The notes: generated by a model from the sequence alone, not told the origin. A stretch of 64,000 bases of DNA from Kribbella amoyensis (GCF_007828865.1 NZ_VIVK01000001.1:5456001-5520000); one strand, 5' to 3'; positions 1 through 9,166 are shown, counted from the stretch's first letter. Program-made: numbers and translations.

Positions 1-134
1 TCACCTCGTTCAACGGGATCGAGAATCCCGACGACGTGCAGCTCGAACACAGCACCGCGAAGGCCGGGTCCGGCGACTTCGAGTACAGCTTCGCCGCGCA
101 CTCCGTCACCGTGCTCGAGCTGTCCAAGGGCTAG
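1..134 (+). CDS. GH51 alpha-L-arabinofuranosidase, C-terminal end only
   Basis: Only the last 43 codons and the TAG stop at 132-134 lie in the window; reading frame starts at base 3. The peptide contains FNGIENPDDVQLEHS and ends HSVTVLELSKG. This matches the C-terminal beta-sandwich of GH51 arabinofuranosidases, where a stretch about sorrow-free asparagine-rich substitutions is followed by a typical SVTVLEL ending. The family releases terminal arabinose from arabinan and arabinoxylan. Its last 29 bases overlap the end of the convergent acetyltransferase gene. The family call rests on this tail alone. Confidence 0.6.
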   Translation, partial: TSFNGIENPDDVQLEHSTAKAGSGDFEYSFAAHSVTVLELSKG

Positions 135-1032
135 CGCCAGGTCTCGGTTCGCTGACCGGCTGGCCGGGCCGATCCAGGCGGTACCGGTGGGTGCGGTGGG
201 TGATTTGGTAGCCCAGGGCATCGTTCACGGCCCGCATGGCGTGGTTCGACTCGGCCATGTCGGTCAGCAGTCCGCGCAGCTCGGGGTAGTCGGCGCGCAC
301 CTGGCGGATCTGCTCGGCCTTCACCCAGCGAGCGAGGCCGTGTCCGCGGTGCTCCGTGCGTACCGCGGTGCCGTAGTGCTGCGCATCCGCCTGCCCGTCA
401 CCCGGTACGACGAGTTCGGTGAACGCGACCACGTCACCGGACTCCTGGTGGATCGCGGCGACCGTGTGCAGGCGGTCGCCGCGCTGCGCCACCACCTCGG
501 CGACGAACCGGGACCGCTCCACGTCCCACGCCTCCACGCCGTACGAGATGTCGCCGATCGGGGCGTCGTTCATCGCGGCGCGCGTCACGGTGAACGACTC
601 GATCAGGTTGTCGGGCGGTGCACCCTGCCACGCCACCAGCTCGTACCCCGTGGGCGGCGCGACCGAGGGTACGTCGGTGTCTCGCAGCGGCAGCCTGGTG
701 AAGACGAGGGTCAGCCCGACCGTGAATCCGTGCCGGGCGAGGAAGTGGTCACCAGGCGACTCCGCGACCGCGTCGGCGAGGACGATGCGCGCCTCGTTCT
801 CCCACGCCGCTGTGGTCGCAGCGTCGAGCAACAGCGAGCCGACGCCCTTCCTGCGCTCCGCGGGATGCACCGTGAGTTCCAGCTCGGTCAAGTGCGCCTG
901 GGACGGCTTGCTGTTGAGTCGGAGGTACGCCGAGCCGACCGGGTTGCCGTCCGCGTCGGCAGCGAGCCACGCGAGTCGACGGCTGAACGCGCGGTAGTCC
1001 GGATCGGTCAGGGGAGTGATCGTGATGGCCAA
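106..1032 (-). CDS. Tandem GNAT-family N-acetyltransferase, 308 aa
   Basis: The protein has two GNAT units. The first half carries VHPAERRKGVGSLLL (residues about 55-70), and the second carries VRTEHRGHGLARWVKAEQIR (about 223-242). Both fit the R/Q-x-x-G-x-G/A loop that binds the pyrophosphate of acetyl-CoA. About 300 aa is usual for double-GNAT proteins in actinomycetes, where one half is often non-catalytic. The start is TTG at 1032-1030; no ATG or GTG fits better upstream. The substrate is unknown. The gene is divergent from the GntR regulator, with a triplicated 16-bp repeat between them, and its 3' end overlaps the arabinofuranosidase gene. Confidence 0.85.
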   Translation of the reverse strand: MAITITPLTDPDYRAFSRRLAWLAADADGNPVGSAYLRLNSKPSQAHLTELELTVHPAERRKGVGSLLLDAATTAAWENEARIVLADAVAESPGDHFLARHGFTVGLTLVFTRLPLRDTDVPSVAPPTGYELVAWQGAPPDNLIESFTVTRAAMNDAPIGDISYGVEAWDVERSRFVAEVVAQRGDRLHTVAAIHQESGDVVAFTELVVPGDGQADAQHYGTAVRTEHRGHGLARWVKAEQIRQVRADYPELRGLLTDMAESNHAMRAVNDALGYQITHRTHRYRLDRPGQPVSEPRPGASPWTARAR

Positions 1033-1053
1033 GCCCGCAACCTAACCAACCAC

Positions 1054-1101
1054 CAGCTCACCGGGCAACCAGCTCACCGGGCAACCAGCTCACCGGGCAA
1101 C
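1054..1101. repeat. Three perfect tandem copies of a 16-bp unit
   Basis: The unit CAGCTCACCGGGCAAC occurs at 1054-1069, 1070-1085 and 1086-1101 without mismatch, and a degenerate part-copy precedes it. It lies in the divergent promoter space between the acetyltransferase (start 1032) and the GntR gene (start 1185). It may be a multi-site regulator target or simple slippage. Confidence 0.9.
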
Positions 1102-1184
1102 CACCAGGGCCTGGGCGGGACCGGGTGTCGGCTACCGTGCTGATGCTGCGACCGCACGGGGCCGCGGGGACGAGGGGAGCCGGG

Positions 1185-1856
1185 GTGAACCAGGGCTTTG
1201 GGGGAGAACAGGTACGGACGATCGGTGCGGACCACATCGCGCTCCGCGAGCAGGTGCTCAACGAGTTGCGCCGGCGGATCGTGGACGGCGACTACGAGCA
1301 GGGTGAGCGGCTGACCGAGAACCGGCTCGCCGACGACTTCGGGGTGTCCCGGAACCCGGTCCGCGAGGCGTTGCGGGTCGTGGAGACCGAGGGGTTCGTG
1401 GAAATCCTGCCGCGCCGCGGTGCCGTGGTGGCGACGCTGGACGACACCGCGATCCGGGACCTGTTCGCGGTGCGCAGGCAGCTGGAGACACTCGCCGCGG
1501 GGCTCGCGGCCGAGCGGGCGACCGAGCAGGATGTGGAGCGGCTGCGTGGTCTGCTGAAGGAGGCGCAGGCCGCGACCGAGGCGGGGGACTTCGACCGGGT
1601 CGCGGAGCTGAACAGTGCCTTGCACCTGGCCGTGTTCGACATCAGCGGCAACCGCTGGCTGGCGTCGTTGTCGGGGGCGATGTACCACCACGTCCACTGG
1701 GTGTTCCGCGTCGGTGCCGCCCAGCGTGCGCCGCACTCGTGGGAGGAGCACATCCGCGTGGTGGACGCGATCGCCGCCGGTGACCGGGAGGCCGCGACGG
1801 AAGCAGCTCGCGCCCACATCGAGGCTGCTGCCGCCGCTGCACTCCCGCTCAAGTAG
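1185..1856 (+). CDS. GntR-family regulator, FCD subfamily
   Basis: The N-terminal winged helix-turn-helix runs from about residue 15 to 75, with LTENRLADDFGVSRNPVREAL as its core (shown here in part: ADDFGVSRNPVREAL). The C-terminal FCD ligand domain spans about 85-220, with metal- or acid-binding histidines such as HLAVFD and EEHIRVVDA. GTG at 1185 is preferred over the in-frame start at 1125 because gagggga (1172-1178) is a good ribosome site 6-7 bases upstream; this gives 223 aa. It converges on the ggt gene with a 6-base gap. FadR/FCD regulators usually control nearby catabolic or uptake operons, so the peptide-uptake operon is the likely target. Confidence 0.88.
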   Translation: MNQGFGGEQVRTIGADHIALREQVLNELRRRIVDGDYEQGERLTENRLADDFGVSRNPVREALRVVETEGFVEILPRRGAVVATLDDTAIRDLFAVRRQLETLAAGLAAERATEQDVERLRGLLKEAQAATEAGDFDRVAELNSALHLAVFDISGNRWLASLSGAMYHHVHWVFRVGAAQRAPHSWEEHIRVVDAIAAGDREAATEAARAHIEAAAAAALPLK

Positions 1857-1862
1857 TCAGGG

Positions 1863-3638
1863 TCACCGCCCGGTCGCGTAGCCCTGCATGCCACGGGGAT
1901 TCGCAGCCGCGGTGAGCACGCCGTCCGGCTCCCGTCCCACTGCACAGAGCCGGCCGAGGCTCCACGCGTCCGCGTCGGTGACCACGTGCCCACGTCGTAC
2001 CAGCTCGTCGCGCACCGCTGTCCCCAGGCGGCTCTCCATCACGAGGCTGCCCGGCTCCATCGCCCGCGGGTAGAACGACGAGGGGAAGCCCGTCGTGTGC
2101 CACGCGGGTGCGTCGATCGCCTCCTGCAGATCCTGTCCGCCCGCAAGGTTCCGCAGCAGAAACAGCAACTGCCACTGGTCCTGCTGGTCACCACCAGGCG
2201 AACCACAGGCGAGCACGGGCACGCCGTCCCGCAGTACGAGGGTCGGCGTGAGGGTGGTCCGAGGACGCCGCCCGGGAGCGAGGGACGAGGCCAGGCCCTC
2301 TTCCAGCCAGAACATCTGCAAGCGGCTCCCCAGGCAGAAGCCGAGCTCGGGGATCGTCGGCGACGACTGCAGCCAGCCACCGCTCGGGGTCGCGGACACC
2401 ACGTTGCCCCACTGGTCGATCACGTCGACGTGACAGGTGTCGCCGCGCGTCACGCCCTCGGGGGCCACGGTCGGTTCGCCGACGGTCGCGTCCACCCCGA
2501 CATCGTTGCCGAGAGCAAGAGAGGGCAGCGTCGGTGTCCGGCCGTCGGGTGCACCCGGCCGGAGATCCAGCGAGGCGGTTTCACCGACGAGGGCGGCGCG
2601 GGTCCTCGCGTACGCGGGGGAGAGGAGCGTCTTCAGCGGGGTCTCGGCCCCATCGCCGTACCAGGCCTCGCGGTCGGCGTACGACAGCTTGGTCACCTCG
2701 ACCGTGGTGTGCACGGCCTCCGCGCTGATGAGGTCCAGGTCCGCCGGGTCGCCGAGTTCCGCGAGGACGGCCAGCGACTGCAGCAGCGCGGGTCCCTGTC
2801 CCCACGCGCCCGTCTTGGCGACGGTGTGACCGTGCCAGTCGAGCGTCGCCGGCTCCTCCCAGCTCGCCTCGAACCCGGCGACGTCGTCCCCGGTGACCAG
2901 GCCGGCGTGGTCCTTGCCGCTCGAATCCCGGTGCGGCTGCCGCATGAACTCGTCGATCGCCTCGGCCACGAACCCCTCACGCCACGTGGATCGCGCCCGC
3001 TCGATCTGGGCGACTCGGTCCGCACCGGCAGCCTCCCCGGCGACCACGAGGCGCTCCAGCGTGTCGGCGTACGCCGGGTTCTTGAACAGCGCGTTGGTCT
3101 CGGGCGCCTTTCCGCCCTGCAACCAGAGCGCGGCGGAGGTCGGCCAGTGCTCGGTGAACAACTCCTGCACGGTACGGACCGTGTCCCCGACCCGCCCGAC
3201 CACCGGGTGCCCGTTCCGCGCGTACCCGATCGCGGGCTCCAGCACGGTACGCAGTGGGAGGCTCCCGTGGTCGCGGAGCAGCAGCAGCCACGCGTCGACC
3301 GCCCCCGGTACGGCGGCAGCCAGCGGGCCCGAACCAGGGATCAACGACAGCCCGAGGGAACGGAAGTGCTCGATGGTCGCCCCGGCGGGAGCGACCCCTT
3401 GACCGGAGAGGACACGGGGCGTCGGGTCCTCGGCGGTGGCGATGATCGCGGGGACCTCACCACCGGGACCGTTCAGGTGCGGCTCCACCACGTGCAGCAC
3501 GAACCCGGCGCACGCGGCCGCGTCGAACGCGTTGCCGCCGAGCTCCAGGATCCGCATCGCCGATTGGGACGCCAGCCAGTGCGTGGACGAAACCATCCCG
3601 AACGTACCGCGCAGCGTGGGCCGGGTGGTGAAGTTCAT
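1863..3638 (-). CDS. ggt: Gamma-glutamyltransferase (gamma-glutamyltranspeptidase)
   Basis: This 591-aa protein is an Ntn-hydrolase that hydrolyses or transfers gamma-glutamyl groups from glutathione-like peptides. The predicted self-cleavage and catalytic threonine is T401 in GDTCHVDVID, the counterpart of the TTHxSVVD motif of the family. ELGGNAFDAA near residue 32 and GSPGGDQQDQW near the C-terminus are also family hallmarks. No signal peptide is evident at the chosen ATG (3638-3636), so it may be cytoplasmic. Its ATG overlaps the TGA of the upstream ATPase gene (ATGA), and ggggag precedes it. It is the last gene of the peptide-uptake operon, which suggests it processes imported gamma-glutamyl peptides. 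Confidence 0.9.
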   Translation of the reverse strand: MNFTTRPTLRGTFGMVSSTHWLASQSAMRILELGGNAFDAAACAGFVLHVVEPHLNGPGGEVPAIIATAEDPTPRVLSGQGVAPAGATIEHFRSLGLSLIPGSGPLAAAVPGAVDAWLLLLRDHGSLPLRTVLEPAIGYARNGHPVVGRVGDTVRTVQELFTEHWPTSAALWLQGGKAPETNALFKNPAYADTLERLVVAGEAAGADRVAQIERARSTWREGFVAEAIDEFMRQPHRDSSGKDHAGLVTGDDVAGFEASWEEPATLDWHGHTVAKTGAWGQGPALLQSLAVLAELGDPADLDLISAEAVHTTVEVTKLSYADREAWYGDGAETPLKTLLSPAYARTRAALVGETASLDLRPGAPDGRTPTLPSLALGNDVGVDATVGEPTVAPEGVTRGDTCHVDVIDQWGNVVSATPSGGWLQSSPTIPELGFCLGSRLQMFWLEEGLASSLAPGRRPRTTLTPTLVLRDGVPVLACGSPGGDQQDQWQLLFLLRNLAGGQDLQEAIDAPAWHTTGFPSSFYPRAMEPGSLVMESRLGTAVRDELVRRGHVVTDADAWSLGRLCAVGREPDGVLTAAANPRGMQGYATGR

Positions 3639-4624
3639 CGAGCAGCTCCCCTGTGAGTTGGTTGGTCCAGGCGTACGTCGGGCCCGGTGCCGTCGTCGGC
3701 GACCAGGTGACACGCCACCTGGTGTCCGCCCACACCGATCTCCCGGGACTCGGGGACCACGGTCCGGCATCTCTCCACGGCGACCGGGCACCGAGTGTGG
3801 AAGCGGCAGCCGGACGGCGGGTCGATCGGCGACGGCAGGTCGTCCCCGAGCAGGACCGGGTTCCGGGACCGCTGGGTGGTCGGGTCGGGGACGGGCGCCG
3901 CAGACAGCAACGCCTGCGTGTACGGATGCGCCGGCGCACCGAAGATGCGCTCGCGCGGACCCTGCTCGACCAGTTGGCCGAGGTACATCACGGCGACCTC
4001 GTCGGCGAGGTACTCCACCGCGGAGAGATCGTGGGTGATGAACAGGCAGGCGAATCCGAGGTCCCGCTGGAGATCGGCGAGCAGGTTGAGCACCGACGCC
4101 TGCACCGAGACGTCCAGCGCGCTGGTGGGCTCGTCGGCGACCAGCAGCCGTGGTGAGGAGATCAGGGCGCGCGCGATGCTGACCCGCTGACGTTGTCCGC
4201 CGGACAGCTCGTGCGGTGAGCGCTGGGCGACCTCGGGGCGCAGCCCGACTCGGCGGAGCGCGTCAGCGACAGGTCCTGCGGTGTCGCGCTGCTTCATCAG
4301 CCGCAGTGGTTCGCCCACGATGTCGCCGACCGACAGCCGTGGATCCAGTGAGCCAGCGGGGTCCTGGAAGACGATCGACACGTCCCGCCGATGCGGACGG
4401 AGCTGCCGCCGGCTCAGGTGGGTGATGTCGTTGTCGGCAAGCCGGATCGTCCCGTCGGTCGGTTCGAGCAACCGGACGATGCAGCGGCCGACCGTGGACT
4501 TGCCCGACCCGCTCTCGCCGACCAGCGCGACCACGGTGCCCTTGCGGATCCGCAGGGACACCCCGTCCACCGCACGGACCGGGCCGAAATGCATGACGAG
4601 GTCTTCCAGCTCCAGCGCGTACAT
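3635..4624 (-). CDS. Di/oligopeptide ABC transporter ATPase (DppF/OppF type)
   Basis: This 329-aa ATPase has Walker A GESGSGKST (about residues 38-46), signature LSGGQRQRVS, Walker B LLVADEPTSALD and an H-loop in FITHDLS. The C-terminal oligopeptide/dipeptide extension holds cysteines in CRFHTRCPVAVERC. It pairs with the next ATPase to power uptake through the two permeases. The ATG at 4624-4622 shares one base with the TGA of the upstream ATPase gene, so the genes are translationally coupled. Substrate specificity is not set by the ATPase. Confidence 0.92.
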   Translation of the reverse strand: MYALELEDLVMHFGPVRAVDGVSLRIRKGTVVALVGESGSGKSTVGRCIVRLLEPTDGTIRLADNDITHLSRRQLRPHRRDVSIVFQDPAGSLDPRLSVGDIVGEPLRLMKQRDTAGPVADALRRVGLRPEVAQRSPHELSGGQRQRVSIARALISSPRLLVADEPTSALDVSVQASVLNLLADLQRDLGFACLFITHDLSAVEYLADEVAVMYLGQLVEQGPRERIFGAPAHPYTQALLSAAPVPDPTTQRSRNPVLLGDDLPSPIDPPSGCRFHTRCPVAVERCRTVVPESREIGVGGHQVACHLVADDGTGPDVRLDQPTHRGAAR

Positions 4625-5631
4625 CAGACCTCCACCGGTTCGCGGACGGGATTCCAGCACGCCACCTGGTGTTGCGGGTTCCCGTTCGCTGCGAGGACGG
4701 GCTGCTGCGTCGTGCACGTGTCCACGGCGCGGGGACAGCGGTCGGCGAACGTACAGGCGTCGGGCTGCTCGGTGAGTACCGGGACCAACCCGGGGATCTC
4801 GTTGAGCCGGTGCGTCCCCGCGTGCCGTCCGGCCGAGGGCGAGGCGGACAGCAGCCCCGCGGTGTACGGGTGCTGTGGCCGGGCGAACAGGTCGTGCACG
4901 TCGGCGGTCTCGACGACGCGCCCCGCGTACATCACCGCGACCCGGTCGGCGAGATCCGCGACCACGCCGAGGTCGTGCGTGATCAGGACGACGCTGGTCC
5001 CGAGCCGCTCGCGCAGGCCGCGCAGTACGTCGAGGATGCCGGCCTGGATCGTCACGTCGAGCGCCGTCGTCGGTTCGTCCGCGATCAGCACCTTCGGGTC
5101 GCACGCGACCGCCATGGCGATCATCACCCGCTGGCGCATTCCGCCGGACAGCTGGTGCGGGTAGTCGTCGACCCGGCGCTCGGCCGACGGGATACCGACC
5201 AGCTTGAGCAGTTCGACGGACCGTTTCCTCGCGGCTGTCCGGGACAGGCCGTTGTGGACGCGGAGCACCTCGCCGATCTGGTGGCCGACGGTGAACACCG
5301 GGTTCAGCGAGGTCATCGGCTCCTGGAAGATGTACGCGAGTTCGCGGCCCCGGATCGAGCGCAGTGTCTTCTTGCCGGCGCCGATCAGCTCCACCCCGTC
5401 CAGCCGGACCGAGCCGTCGACGGACGCGGAGCGGGGGAGCAGGCCGGCCAGGCTCATCGCGGTGACGCTCTTGCCGCAGCCGGACTCGCCGACGACGGCC
5501 AGCACCTCGCGTTCGGCGACTTCGAGGTCGACACCGTCCACGGCCGACAGCCGGCCGTCCTCGGTCCGGAAGCTGACCGACAGACCACGGACGCTCAGCA
5601 CGGGGCTGGAATCAGTACGGTGCTCCGTCAT
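4624..5631 (-). CDS. Di/oligopeptide ABC transporter ATPase (DppD/OppD type)
   Basis: This 335-aa ATPase has Walker A GESGCGKSVT, signature LSGGMRQRVM, Walker B VLIADEPTTALD and switch histidine LITHDLG. The C-terminal extension contains CTFADRCPRAVDTC, a cysteine pattern typical of DppD/OppD and, in some members, binding an iron-sulfur cluster. ATG at 5631-5629 overlaps the TGA of the permease gene as ATGA. An apparent longer frame upstream is only read-through of the permease in another frame. Confidence 0.92.
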   Translation of the reverse strand: MTEHRTDSSPVLSVRGLSVSFRTEDGRLSAVDGVDLEVAEREVLAVVGESGCGKSVTAMSLAGLLPRSASVDGSVRLDGVELIGAGKKTLRSIRGRELAYIFQEPMTSLNPVFTVGHQIGEVLRVHNGLSRTAARKRSVELLKLVGIPSAERRVDDYPHQLSGGMRQRVMIAMAVACDPKVLIADEPTTALDVTIQAGILDVLRGLRERLGTSVVLITHDLGVVADLADRVAVMYAGRVVETADVHDLFARPQHPYTAGLLSASPSAGRHAGTHRLNEIPGLVPVLTEQPDACTFADRCPRAVDTCTTQQPVLAANGNPQHQVACWNPVREPVEV

Positions 5632-6512
5632 CGGCGGCTCGCTCTCGGGTCGACGGCGTCGCGCAGGCTGTCGCCGACGATGTTGAACGCCAGGGTCAGC
5701 AACATGATCGCCAGGCCCGGCATCACCGCCGCCCACGGGGCCTTGGTGGCGAACTGCTGCGCGTCGGACAACATCGTGCCCAGGCTCGGCGCGGGCGGCT
5801 GGATGCCGAGCCCGAGGAACGACAGCACGGCCTCGCCGAGGATCGCAGCCGGGATCGCGACCGTGGCCTGGACGATGATCACCGACGCCGCGTTCGGCAG
5901 GATGTGCCGGCCGAGTACCCACAGGTCGCCGGCACCCTCGACGATCGCGGCCGCGACGAAGTCGAGCGACTTCAGCCGCAACGTCTCCGACCGGACGATC
6001 CGGATCACCCCCGGAATCTGCGCGACCCCGATCGCGATCGCCGCGTTGCCGAGGCTGGCACCGCGGATCGCGGCCAGCCCGACCGCCAGGATCAGGAACG
6101 GGAACGCCAGTACCAGGTCGGTGAACCGCGAGATCAGCGCGTCGATCGCGCGGAAGTACCCGGCCATCAACCCGAGCGGCACCCCGACGACCAGCGACGT
6201 GGCGACCGCGAGCAGTCCGACGTGCAAGGACGCACGGAGGCCGTACATGATCCGGGACAGCACATCGCGGCCGAGATCGTCGGTGCCGAGCACGTACCCC
6301 GCGGTGCCGGGCGACGCGAACGCCTCACTCAGATGTGTCTCGGTCGGCTCGTGTGGAGCCAGCCAGGGTGCGAACACCGCGGCCAGGACGGCGATCCCGA
6401 GGACGACGAGTCCCGCGATCGCGAGCGGATTGCGGAGCAGGCGGCGCACCACCTTGCGGCGCCGCGACGACAGCGGGGCGGCCGCGGTCACGGTCACATC
6501 GGCGACTGCCAT
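5628..6512 (-). CDS. Di/oligopeptide ABC transporter permease (DppC/OppC type)
   Basis: This is a BPD_transp_1 permease of 294 aa with about six membrane segments. The N-terminal OppC_N part is RRLLRNPLAIAGLVVLG, followed by LGTDDLGRDVLSRIMYG, a hallmark of DppC/OppC. The cytoplasmic EAA loop that contacts the ATPase lies near EGAGDLWVLGRHILPN. The ATG at 6512-6510 overlaps the upstream permease stop by one base; a GTG one codon earlier is possible. Confidence 0.92.
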   Translation of the reverse strand: MAVADVTVTAAAPLSSRRRKVVRRLLRNPLAIAGLVVLGIAVLAAVFAPWLAPHEPTETHLSEAFASPGTAGYVLGTDDLGRDVLSRIMYGLRASLHVGLLAVATSLVVGVPLGLMAGYFRAIDALISRFTDLVLAFPFLILAVGLAAIRGASLGNAAIAIGVAQIPGVIRIVRSETLRLKSLDFVAAAIVEGAGDLWVLGRHILPNAASVIIVQATVAIPAAILGEAVLSFLGLGIQPPAPSLGTMLSDAQQFATKAPWAAVMPGLAIMLLTLAFNIVGDSLRDAVDPRASRR

Positions 6513-7465
6513 CACACCTCACCTCGGACCCGGATCCGCGGATCGATCACGGAGTACAGCAGATCGACCAGCAGGTTGATGACGATGTACGCCGTGGCCG
6601 TGACCAGCACGACGGCCTGGATGACCGGGTAGTCGCGCTGGAACACGGCATCCACGGTGAGTTTGCCGAATCCCGGCAACGCGAAGATCCTCTCGGTCAC
6701 GACCGCCCCCGAGATCAACGCGCCCAGCTGCAGCCCGACGATCGTCACGACGACGATCAGGCTGTTGCGCAGTGCATGCCGGCCGATCACAGCGCGCGGT
6801 GGCAGCCCTTTGGCTTCGGCGGTGCGGATGTAGTCGGCCGAGAGCGCGTCCAGCATCGACGACCTGGTCTGCCGCATGATCACCGCGGCGAGCCCGGTCC
6901 CGAGGATCACCGCCGGCAGGACCAGGTGGTGCAGATTGCGGACCGGATCCTCGAAGAACGGCACGAACCCCGACGCCGGGAACAGGCCGGTCGCCACCGA
7001 CAGGTACAGGATCGCCATCAGGCCGAGCCAGAAGTTCGGCACCGACAAGCCGAGCAGCGCCAGCCCGTTGGCGGCCCACTCGGCGGGCCGGCCGCGGCGT
7101 ACGGCTGCGACGACGCCCGCGCCGACCCCGATCAGGCTCGCGATCAGGATCGCCAGCGCCGACAGCTCCAGGGTGACCGGGAGCGCGCTCTTGAGCATCC
7201 CGACCACGCTCTCGCCCGTCCTGATCGAGTCGCCGAGATCGCCCCGGACCGCGTGGCTGACGAACTGCCAGAACTGCACCAGCAGCGAGTCGTCCAGCCC
7301 GTACTGCTCACGGATCGCGCGCAGCGACTCGGGATCGCGGTCCTCCCCGGCGAGCGCGAGGGCGGGATCACCCGGCAGCGCCCGGACCCCGAGGAACACC
7401 ACGATCGTTGCCAACAGCAAGGTGACCAGCGACTGCCAGAGCCGGCCGAGCAGGTAGCGCCTCAT
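6512..7465 (-). CDS. Di/oligopeptide ABC transporter permease (DppB/OppB type)
   Basis: This 317-aa permease begins MRRYLLGRLWQSLVTLL and has LPGDPALALAGE, REQYGLDDSLLVQFWQFV and the EAA-type loop RTAEAKGLPPRAVIGRHALR (about residues 220-239), all typical of DppB/OppB. About six transmembrane helices are visible. It starts at ATG 7465, nine bases after the stop of the binding-protein gene, and forms the channel with the downstream permease. Confidence 0.92.
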   Translation of the reverse strand: MRRYLLGRLWQSLVTLLLATIVVFLGVRALPGDPALALAGEDRDPESLRAIREQYGLDDSLLVQFWQFVSHAVRGDLGDSIRTGESVVGMLKSALPVTLELSALAILIASLIGVGAGVVAAVRRGRPAEWAANGLALLGLSVPNFWLGLMAILYLSVATGLFPASGFVPFFEDPVRNLHHLVLPAVILGTGLAAVIMRQTRSSMLDALSADYIRTAEAKGLPPRAVIGRHALRNSLIVVVTIVGLQLGALISGAVVTERIFALPGFGKLTVDAVFQRDYPVIQAVVLVTATAYIVINLLVDLLYSVIDPRIRVRGEV

Positions 7466-7474
7466 CCGGCGGCC

Positions 7475-9166
7475 CTACTTGGCGAAGCCGGCGAACGCGG
7501 TCCGGATCACCCCGTCCGGATAGGTCTGGACGCCGAGCACCTTCTTCGAGACCCCGGTCAGGTTGCGCTGCCGGTACAGGTAGATCAGCGGGTCGTCCTG
7601 CTGCAGCTTGCCGACCACCTGGCCGTACAGCTCGATCCGCTCCGCCTGGTCCTTGGACTGACGGGCGTCGGTGAGCAGCTGGTCCACCTCGGGGTTGTTG
7701 TAGCCGGCAACGTTCTGGCTGCCCTTGGAACCGACGAAGTTGAAGATGTTCGCGTCCGGGTCGACCCGGCCGGACCAGCCGAGCTGGAGCAGTTCGAAGT
7801 CACCGCGGTCCTGCTGGTCCAGCAGCGACGCGTACTCGACCGGCTTGATCACCAGGTCGAACCCACCCTCCTTCACCATCGCCTGCAGTGCCTGGGCGAG
7901 GCGGAGACTGTCCGGGTTGTTCGAGGTGATCATGCTGACCTTGTACGGCGTGCTGACGCCGGCCTGGCCGAGCAGTTCCTTCGCCTTGGCCGGGTCGTGC
8001 CCGGGGCAGGTCTGGGCCGCGTCGCTGGTGAACTCACTCTTGGGCGAGATCGGCGAGCAGGCGACCGTGTTCAGCCCGTTGAAGATCGACTTGACCAGCG
8101 CCTCCCGGTCGATCGACGCCTCCAGCGCCTGCCGGACCCGCGGGTCCTTCGCGATCGGGGTGTCCAGCTGCTTGACCGGGTTCCCGATGCCGGTGGCGTT
8201 GCCGATGTTGATCGTCAGGCCCTGGTACCCGAGGGACTGCGACTGCAGCACGGACAGGCTGCCGTCCTTCTGCAGTTCGGGCGCGTCCTGGGTCGAGAGC
8301 GAGTCGGCGATCTGCGCGTCTCCCGAGCGCAGGTTCGCCGACCGGATACTGGAGTCGGTGATGATCCGGTACTCGATCGCGTCCAGCTGGACCTTGGCGG
8401 CGTCGTAGTACAGCGGATCCTTGACCACCTTGATCGAGTTCTGCGCGACCCGGCTGGCGAACTTGAACGGGCCGACACACACCGGCCCGGTGGAGAAGTC
8501 GGCCCCCAGCTTGCTCACCGCGGCCGGGCTGAGCACCATCCCGGCCCGGTCCGCAAGCGCGGCGGTCAACGGGGCGAACGGCTTGGTCAGCTTGATCACG
8601 ACCGTCTTCGGGTCCGGCGTCTCGACCGAGCTGATCGGTCCGAGCTCGCTCTTGCGGCCGGAACCGGCGATCGTCAGCCCGCGCTCGATCGACCCCTTCA
8701 CGGCGGCCGAGTCGAACGTCCCGCCGTCGGCGAACTTCACGCCCTCGCGCAGCGGGATGGTCAGGCTGAGGCCGTCGGCCGAGATGGTCGGCAACGCGGT
8801 CGCCAGCTGCGGCACCACCTTCGCGTCCGGGCCGAGGTCGTACAGCTTCTCGCACATGGTGTGGAACACGTACCGCGAGTACAGGCTGCGCGAGAGCGAC
8901 GGGTCGAGCTTGTCCGGATCGGCCGACAACGCCACGGTCAACGTCCCACCGGGCTTCACCTGCGCCGGATCGGCCTTGTCGCCGAACACGTCCTGGGTCG
9001 CACCGGCCTGGTCCCCGCTGTCTCCGCCGGTCTGGTCGCCGCTGGATTCCACCGGCGAGCAGGCCGTCGCCGCGGCGACCAGGGCGAGGACCGCGACCGA
9101 ACCGGCCAACCGGTGCCGGGAGCCTCGACGGGGGCGGATCGGCCGCGACGCGGTTCGACGGAGCAT
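7475..9166 (-). CDS. Peptide-binding lipoprotein of the ABC importer (SBP_bac_5)
   Basis: This 563-aa family-5 extracellular binding protein has a basic N-terminus, a hydrophobic stretch and a lipobox AAATAC, predicting lipid attachment at C36. The mature part has GGTLTVALSADPDKLDPSLS and many family-5 features such as VRQALEASIDREAL. It would capture peptides outside the membrane and deliver them to the permease pair. It is the first gene of the operon that ends with ggt. The ATG at 9166 is preceded by ctggagg. No other ligand class can be excluded, because family 5 also includes nickel and glutathione binders. Confidence 0.9.
   Translation of the reverse strand: MLRRTASRPIRPRRGSRHRLAGSVAVLALVAAATACSPVESSGDQTGGDSGDQAGATQDVFGDKADPAQVKPGGTLTVALSADPDKLDPSLSRSLYSRYVFHTMCEKLYDLGPDAKVVPQLATALPTISADGLSLTIPLREGVKFADGGTFDSAAVKGSIERGLTIAGSGRKSELGPISSVETPDPKTVVIKLTKPFAPLTAALADRAGMVLSPAAVSKLGADFSTGPVCVGPFKFASRVAQNSIKVVKDPLYYDAAKVQLDAIEYRIITDSSIRSANLRSGDAQIADSLSTQDAPELQKDGSLSVLQSQSLGYQGLTINIGNATGIGNPVKQLDTPIAKDPRVRQALEASIDREALVKSIFNGLNTVACSPISPKSEFTSDAAQTCPGHDPAKAKELLGQAGVSTPYKVSMITSNNPDSLRLAQALQAMVKEGGFDLVIKPVEYASLLDQQDRGDFELLQLGWSGRVDPDANIFNFVGSKGSQNVAGYNNPEVDQLLTDARQSKDQAERIELYGQVVGKLQQDDPLIYLYRQRNLTGVSKKVLGVQTYPDGVIRTAFAGFAK

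Noticed and set aside
187..1143. Long plus-strand open frame opposite the first acetyltransferase
   Set aside because: Composition is arginine-, valine- and histidine-rich as expected for the antisense of a high-GC gene; the minus-strand protein has clear GNAT motifs.
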